The notes under the pieces: model-generated
What the model was told of the DNA's origin: nothing
Database searches by the model: none
Seen by the model: the letters and a program-made list of their open reading frames with translations, nothing else
Position numbers and translations under genes: made by a program
Shown here: piece after piece, positions 7,580-10,178 of the stretch
Numbering within the stretch: position 1 is the stretch's first letter
Layout: the number at the start of each line of letters is the position of its first letter
DNA from: Gammaproteobacteria bacterium
Lineage (GTDB): Bacteria; Pseudomonadota; Gammaproteobacteria; GCA-001735895
Assembly: GCA_029288195.1 (NCBI GenBank)
Contig: JARFPR010000067.1
Span: forward strand, 1-10,178
Length of the DNA stretch: 10,178 nucleotides
Direction of reading: 5' to 3'

Positions 7580-7996
7580 CTAGAACAGCTTTTTCGCAAA
7601 ACCAGCTATTCCTTCGGCACCCCCTAGCGAGTCGAGAAGCGATCCCCCACTGCTATTCTTGTTGATAAGCTCGGGGATCATGCCAGCCAGTCCAGAAGCG
7701 GCCTCGTCGGAGCCAATACCCAACTCGGAAGCAAACGAAGAAACCTTGTCTGCGCCCAGGACATCAGTGATATTGGCACCACCGATCTCATCGTTAGCGC
7801 CATCGCCCAGCCATGATCCAACCATAGATGTCAGATCACCCGAACTAAATTGTGAAATCAGCGCTCCGATATTCAGGTCATTACCGTCACCGGGCAACAG
7901 GTTTTTTAGTGCATTTGCAACTGAACCGGCGTCGAGGCCGGTGTTACCGCCACTCTTGTCCAGGAAAAGTTGTGCGGCCATTTGTAATAAATTCAT
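7580..7996 (-). CDS. DUF937 / YidB-like family protein
   Basis: The product is a 138-residue cytoplasmic protein of unknown function that resembles the YidB/DUF937 family (E. coli YidB is about 132 residues). The family pattern can be read in ISQFSSGDLTSMVGSWLGDG, followed by the segment ITDVLGADKVSSFASELGIG, then AASGLAGMIPELI and a C-terminal GIAGFAKKLF. The protein is rich in Gly, Ser, Asp and Leu and has no signal peptide or membrane segment, although the N-terminus is a mildly amphipathic helix (MNLLQMAAQLFLDKSGG). The ATG has AGGAAGG upstream at good spacing. The gene is convergent with allA and lies downstream of the DUF4332 gene on the same strand, with a structured 94-nt gap between them. 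It appears unrelated to the purine operon. No function should be assigned. Confidence 0.82.
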   Translation of the reverse strand: MNLLQMAAQLFLDKSGGNTGLDAGSVANALKNLLPGDGNDLNIGALISQFSSGDLTSMVGSWLGDGANDEIGGANITDVLGADKVSSFASELGIGSDEAASGLAGMIPELINKNSSGGSLLDSLGGAEGIAGFAKKLF

Positions 7997-8016
7997 GAGT
8001 CATCCTTCCTTTTTAC

Positions 8017-8028
8017 TTTCAATTGAAA
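8017..8028. promoter_or_regulatory. Perfect 12-bp palindrome upstream of the DUF937 gene
   Basis: TTTCAATTGAAA reads the same on both strands. It lies between the ribosome site of the DUF937 gene and the base of the stem-loop at 8028-8065, about 20 bases before the start codon. It could be an operator, or part of the mRNA fold. The low complexity of the AT-rich sequence makes chance possible. Confidence 0.3.
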
Positions 8029-8065
8029 ACCATTGCACGCTGGCTCAAGCCAGCTGCAAATGGTT
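8028..8065 (-). terminator. Strong stem-loop between the DUF4332 and DUF937 genes
   Basis: AACCATT (8028-8034) pairs with AATGGTT (8059-8065). GCA then pairs with TGC with one bulged A, and CTGGCT with AGCCAG around a TCAA loop. Read on the minus strand the stem is followed by TTTTC, so it may act as a terminator or attenuator after the DUF4332 gene. A run of eight T (A on the plus strand, 8066-8073) precedes it on the minus strand, which is unusual. It starts 25 bases after the DUF4332 stop. Confidence 0.5.
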
Positions 8066-8090
8066 AAAAAAAACAGCGTTATGCGTCTTG

Positions 8091-8498
8091 CTAGTGACTC
8101 ACCATTGGAGGCAACTTACCGGCTTGCTTGATCCAGTCTGCCAGCATTTTTTCGCTGGGTACGGTTCGGGTAAGCTTCTTCGCCTTGTTGACTTCCTGCA
8201 TTTTTGCAGCGAGATTCGCCGCATTCCGATTTTTTAATTCTTTGACTGTGTCCACGCCTGAGGCTTCGAGTAGCTCGGCATATTGACTGGCCACTCCTTT
8301 AATGCGGAACAAATCGGCCATATTGACACAGCGCAATATAATTGAGCTGCTGATACCTGTTTCCTTGGCGATCTTGTTTCTGCCTTTTTTGGTACCACCG
8401 TCTTTAAGTAGTCGCGCAGGGCTTGCGCAACCAGCGGCGCGTAACTTTTTACCATATGCGGGTCCAATTCCCTCAATCGCTTCAATAGATGTGCTCAC
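8091..8498 (-). CDS. DUF4332-type helix-hairpin-helix protein
   Basis: The 135-residue product carries two helix-hairpin-helix-like segments. The first, near residues 5-32, is IEAIEGIGPAYGKKLRAAG followed by a helix. The second, near residues 64-90, is LFRIKGVASQYAELLEASG followed by VDTVKELKNR. This arrangement is that of the DUF4332 family, which has no established function; the fold resembles DNA-binding HhH domains, so nucleic-acid binding is a reasonable guess only. The protein is basic overall (many Lys/Arg in the middle and C-terminal parts) and has no signal peptide. Translation starts at a GTG with AGGAG about 7 nt upstream. The DUF937 gene follows on the same strand after a stem-loop. 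The upstream side is a non-coding AT-rich region that probably holds its promoter. Confidence 0.82.
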   Translation of the reverse strand: MSTSIEAIEGIGPAYGKKLRAAGCASPARLLKDGGTKKGRNKIAKETGISSSIILRCVNMADLFRIKGVASQYAELLEASGVDTVKELKNRNAANLAAKMQEVNKAKKLTRTVPSEKMLADWIKQAGKLPPMVSH

Positions 8499-8944
8499 TT
8501 TTTTCTCCTATTTCGGTTTTGTTGTCGATAAGCATTGCATAGCCAGATCTTGCCAATATCTCGCTTTTCGATCGGCGGTCAATATAACAAACCATAACAT
8601 AAAATAGTACTCGATTTGCACTTCACGGTGCCGGATAAGAATCAAATATCGTCAGGTTTTATGTCGAAACAATAGACGATTATTTGGTACCGAAAACCGG
8701 GAAACAGGCGCTTAGTGATTCGTGCAGTAGGGATAACTAGCATTTTGAATCGAATGAGTGCCACAAGGTTGAATGCTTCGGCTTAAACAGAATACCCGCC
8801 AGACCAGGACGGGGCGCGGACCTTAATAAACCTGTTAAATTTCAATATCTTATTCTCTTTCTTTATCCTCTGAAGACTGCTCAGAGAGCAGCCCGTATTA
8901 TATTGGACTATCTTTAAGGGGTTGGTTTTAAAAGGTATAGAGCG
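8499..8944. other. AT-rich intergenic region, no convincing gene
   Basis: This 446-base stretch separates the minus-strand DUF4332 gene from plus-strand genes, so it should hold divergent promoters. I found only very short open frames (for example 17 codons from 8773) without ribosome sites. Visible structure is limited to a short perfect hairpin at 8877-8891 and scattered AT-rich motifs such as TATTAT near 8896. None of these forms a confident -35/-10 pair. Confidence 0.6.
8877..8891. repeat. Short perfect hairpin CTGCTC-AGA-GAGCAG
   Basis: The 6-bp arms (8877-8882 and 8886-8891) are perfectly complementary around a 3-nt loop. The hairpin lies 53 bases before the small ORF at 8945 and has no T-run behind it. 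It may be an operator half-site pair or part of an RNA leader; at this length it may also be chance. Confidence 0.35.
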
Positions 8945-9100
8945 ATGGATAAACGGCCTGAATCCGTGGTACAGGCACGGAGAATCATAAATCGGATGCA
9001 GCGCGAAATAGAGCAGCTTGAAAAAGATCTGACCGGCTGCATAAAGCTAATTGCGAGCCAGGAGACCGAGATAAACCGCCTTTCAAGAGAACGGGAATGA
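8945..9100 (+). CDS. Possible small coiled-coil-like protein (51 aa)
   Basis: An ATG-started frame of 51 codons ends in TGA, with AAAAGG about 9 bases before the start as a weak ribosome site. The translation begins MDKRPESVVQARRIINRM and continues as a highly charged helix with leucine/isoleucine spacing suggestive of a coiled coil (REIEQLEKDL, then LIASQETEINRLSRERE). It has no membrane segment or signal. Its use of ATA and AGA codons is unlike the operon genes, so it is either a poorly expressed or acquired gene, or a chance frame in AT-rich DNA. It lies 91 bases upstream of the phosphoribosyltransferase gene on the same strand and could share its transcript. I do not recognise a family. 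Confidence 0.42.
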   Translation: MDKRPESVVQARRIINRMQREIEQLEKDLTGCIKLIASQETEINRLSRERE

Positions 9101-9191
9101 CGGTTAAGCTTTGGACAGGTTGAATACCCACTGGATGCTGGTTGTGTCCGAAGGGTTGTGACAGAATTGCGGCTTGATCGGGGGGATCAAT

Positions 9192-9749
9192 GTGGACAAG
9201 GTTTATATAACGGCTCAGGAGTTGCTCGAAGATTCGTTTCGACTGGCTCACCAGATCTACGAGGATGGATTTCATCCGCAGTTTATTGTGGGTATCTGGC
9301 GCGGTGGCACCCCGGTTGGTATCGCGGTGCAGGAATACTTCGAGTTCAAGGAAATCGAAACAGATCACATCTCCGTACGCACCTCTTCTTATTACGGCAT
9401 TAACAAGCAAGCCAAAAAAATCCGGGTACACGGCCTGCACTACCTGATCGAAAACGCCAACGCCGATGATCGGCTTTTGATTGTCGATGACGTGTTTGAC
9501 TCCGGACGCAGTGTCGATGCATTGATCAAAGCGATCAGGAAACAATCCCGCCTCAACGCCCCGGCAGAAATCCGGGTTGCCTGCCCGTGGTATAAGCCGT
9601 CAAAAAACAGTGTCAAGTTCGAACCGGACTACTACCTGCACGAAAGTGCGGAATGGCTGGTGTTTCCACACGAACTGGCAGGGCTCGATGTTGCCGAGAT
9701 AGGCGAGGGCAAAAAAGACCTCGGCAATATTCTCGAGTTATTTGAATAG
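9192..9749 (+). CDS. Purine-type phosphoribosyltransferase
   Basis: This cytoplasmic enzyme of 185 residues joins a base to PRPP to give a nucleotide; members of this group are usually annotated as hypoxanthine (or xanthine/guanine) phosphoribosyltransferases. The PRPP-binding loop is LLIVDDVFDSGRS with the paired acids D99 and D100 and Gly105. The upstream IVGIWRGGTPVG is the loop that binds pyrophosphate in type I phosphoribosyltransferases. The C-terminal DYYLHESAEWLVFPHEL supplies the usual aromatic and Trp/Phe base-stacking region. I chose the GTG at 9192 because a run of six G (9180-9185) lies 6 nt upstream and because the resulting N-terminus (VDKVYITAQELLEDS) fits the group. An in-frame TTG at 9174 would add six residues. 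Its base specificity cannot be read from sequence. It would salvage bases that the purine operon at the other end of the window degrades, but it is separated by about 1.7 kb and two opposite genes, so joint regulation is not implied. Confidence 0.85.
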   Translation: MDKVYITAQELLEDSFRLAHQIYEDGFHPQFIVGIWRGGTPVGIAVQEYFEFKEIETDHISVRTSSYYGINKQAKKIRVHGLHYLIENANADDRLLIVDDVFDSGRSVDALIKAIRKQSRLNAPAEIRVACPWYKPSKNSVKFEPDYYLHESAEWLVFPHELAGLDVAEIGEGKKDLGNILELFE

Positions 9750-9785
9750 TCCGATTTCCCTTGCTTCGATATTGACCGCGATAAA

Positions 9786-10178
9786 CTAGTGCTGCAATAG
9801 CGCCATCATTTGCGTGACTCCGGTATTCTCGAAAGTCTGCTGATCGGCACAAATGGACAATATTTGCTCTGCCTTTTTGGCATTGATGTGACCGCGCAGG
9901 TAACGTTCGAACTTGGCCTTTAGCAGGGGTATGCCCTCGTCACGACGGCGTCGATGTCCCACCGGGTAGTCGACCACGACTTCGTCGCTCGAGCTGCCGT
10001 CGTTGTAGAAAACCTGTAACGAATTACCGATCGCGCGCTTGTCCGGCTCGAGGTATTCACGCGTAAAACGCTCCTCTTCGCTGACTTCCATTTTTTCGCG
10101 CAATGCATCGACCCGTGGATCGCTGGCCACGTTGTCTTCGTAATGCTCTGCCTGCAGATCGCCCTTCAGCAATCCGAT
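9786..10178 (-). CDS. prpD: 2-methylcitrate dehydratase PrpD, C-terminal part (5' end outside window)
   Basis: PrpD dehydrates 2-methylcitrate to cis-2-methylaconitate in the propionate-degrading methylcitrate cycle. The frame is open through the right edge of the window, so only about the last 130 of the expected 480 or so residues are present. Characteristic C-terminal segments are AEHYED, DALREKMEV, RFTREYLEPDKRAIGNSLQV, VVDYPVGHRRRR and EGIPLLKAKFERYL, which match PrpD of enterobacteria by eye. The gene ends 36 bases from the convergent phosphoribosyltransferase gene, with no clear terminator between them. The rest of the prp genes would lie beyond the window on this strand. The alternative is another MmgE/PrpD-family dehydratase, less likely given the RFTREYL and GHRRRR segments. 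Confidence 0.88.
   Translation of the reverse strand: MGLLKGDLQAEHYEDNVASDPRVDALREKMEVSEEERFTREYLEPDKRAIGNSLQVFYNDGSSSDEVVVDYPVGHRRRRDEGIPLLKAKFERYLRGHINAKKAEQILSICADQQTFENTGVTQMMALLQH

Noticed and set aside
7659..8237. Plus-strand open frame of 192 codons across the DUF937 and DUF4332 genes
   Set aside because: It spans two genes that are supported on the other strand by family resemblance and ribosome sites, and its translation is low-complexity Ser/Pro-rich sequence.
8903..8931. TTGGAC ... TTTTAA as a promoter for the small ORF
   Set aside because: The -35-like hexamer is acceptable, but the -10 match at 17-bp spacing is poor, so it is not listed as a promoter.
9113..9149. GGACA/TGTCC inverted repeat upstream of the phosphoribosyltransferase gene
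   Set aside because: The arms are only 5 bp with a 27-base loop, too weak to support a regulatory structure.
8985..9545. Minus-strand open frame of 186 codons across the phosphoribosyltransferase gene
   Set aside because: It is antisense to the phosphoribosyltransferase, whose PRPP-binding motifs are clear, and shows no domain of its own.

Overview
The window is a stretch of a bacterial chromosome, most likely from a gammaproteobacterium (possibly marine). The pointers are a proteobacterial-type purine-degradation cluster, a membrane urate hydroxylase PuuD with a C-terminal cytochrome c domain, an AllA and a GuaD that resemble the E. coli proteins, a YidB-like DUF937 protein and a PrpD-type 2-methylcitrate dehydratase. 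Base composition looks moderate in the genes and drops in the non-coding stretch around 8500-8940. Taxonomic placement is inference from protein resemblance only.

Positions 1-7444 (+ strand) hold the downstream part of a purine uptake and catabolism operon. The order is the 3' end of a BMP-family ABC permease, the periplasmic BMP-family binding protein, puuD, guaD, an 8-oxoguanine deaminase, allantoicase (alc) and ureidoglycolate lyase (allA). From puuD onward the genes are almost contiguous: gaps of 7 and 5 nt and overlaps of 1 and 8 nt. The logic reads as import of a purine base or nucleoside, deamination of guanine to xanthine and of 8-oxoguanine to urate, oxidation of urate at the membrane, then opening of the ring products through allantoate and ureidoglycolate to glyoxylate and urea. 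Xanthine dehydrogenase, 5-hydroxyisourate hydrolase, OHCU decarboxylase and allantoinase are needed to close the route and are not in this window. The transporter ATPase and second permease are also absent. Some or all of these presumably lie upstream.

Positions 7445-8498 hold two small minus-strand genes convergent with the operon: a YidB-like DUF937 protein and a DUF4332 helix-hairpin-helix protein. Between them are a strong stem-loop and a perfect 12-bp palindrome. Positions 8499-8944 are an AT-rich stretch where I see no convincing gene. It is followed by a 51-codon coiled-coil-like small ORF (8945-9100, uncertain) and a purine-type phosphoribosyltransferase gene (9192-9749).

The window ends inside a minus-strand prpD (2-methylcitrate dehydratase), of which only the C-terminal part is present. 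I found no mobile elements, CRISPR arrays, tRNA or rRNA genes. I see no clear sign of a wholly undescribed system. The most interesting points are the tandem guanine/8-oxoguanine deaminases feeding a cytochrome-fused urate hydroxylase, the 12-bp perfect stem between the binding-protein gene and puuD, and the uncharacterised DUF937/DUF4332 pair with its structured intergenic leader.
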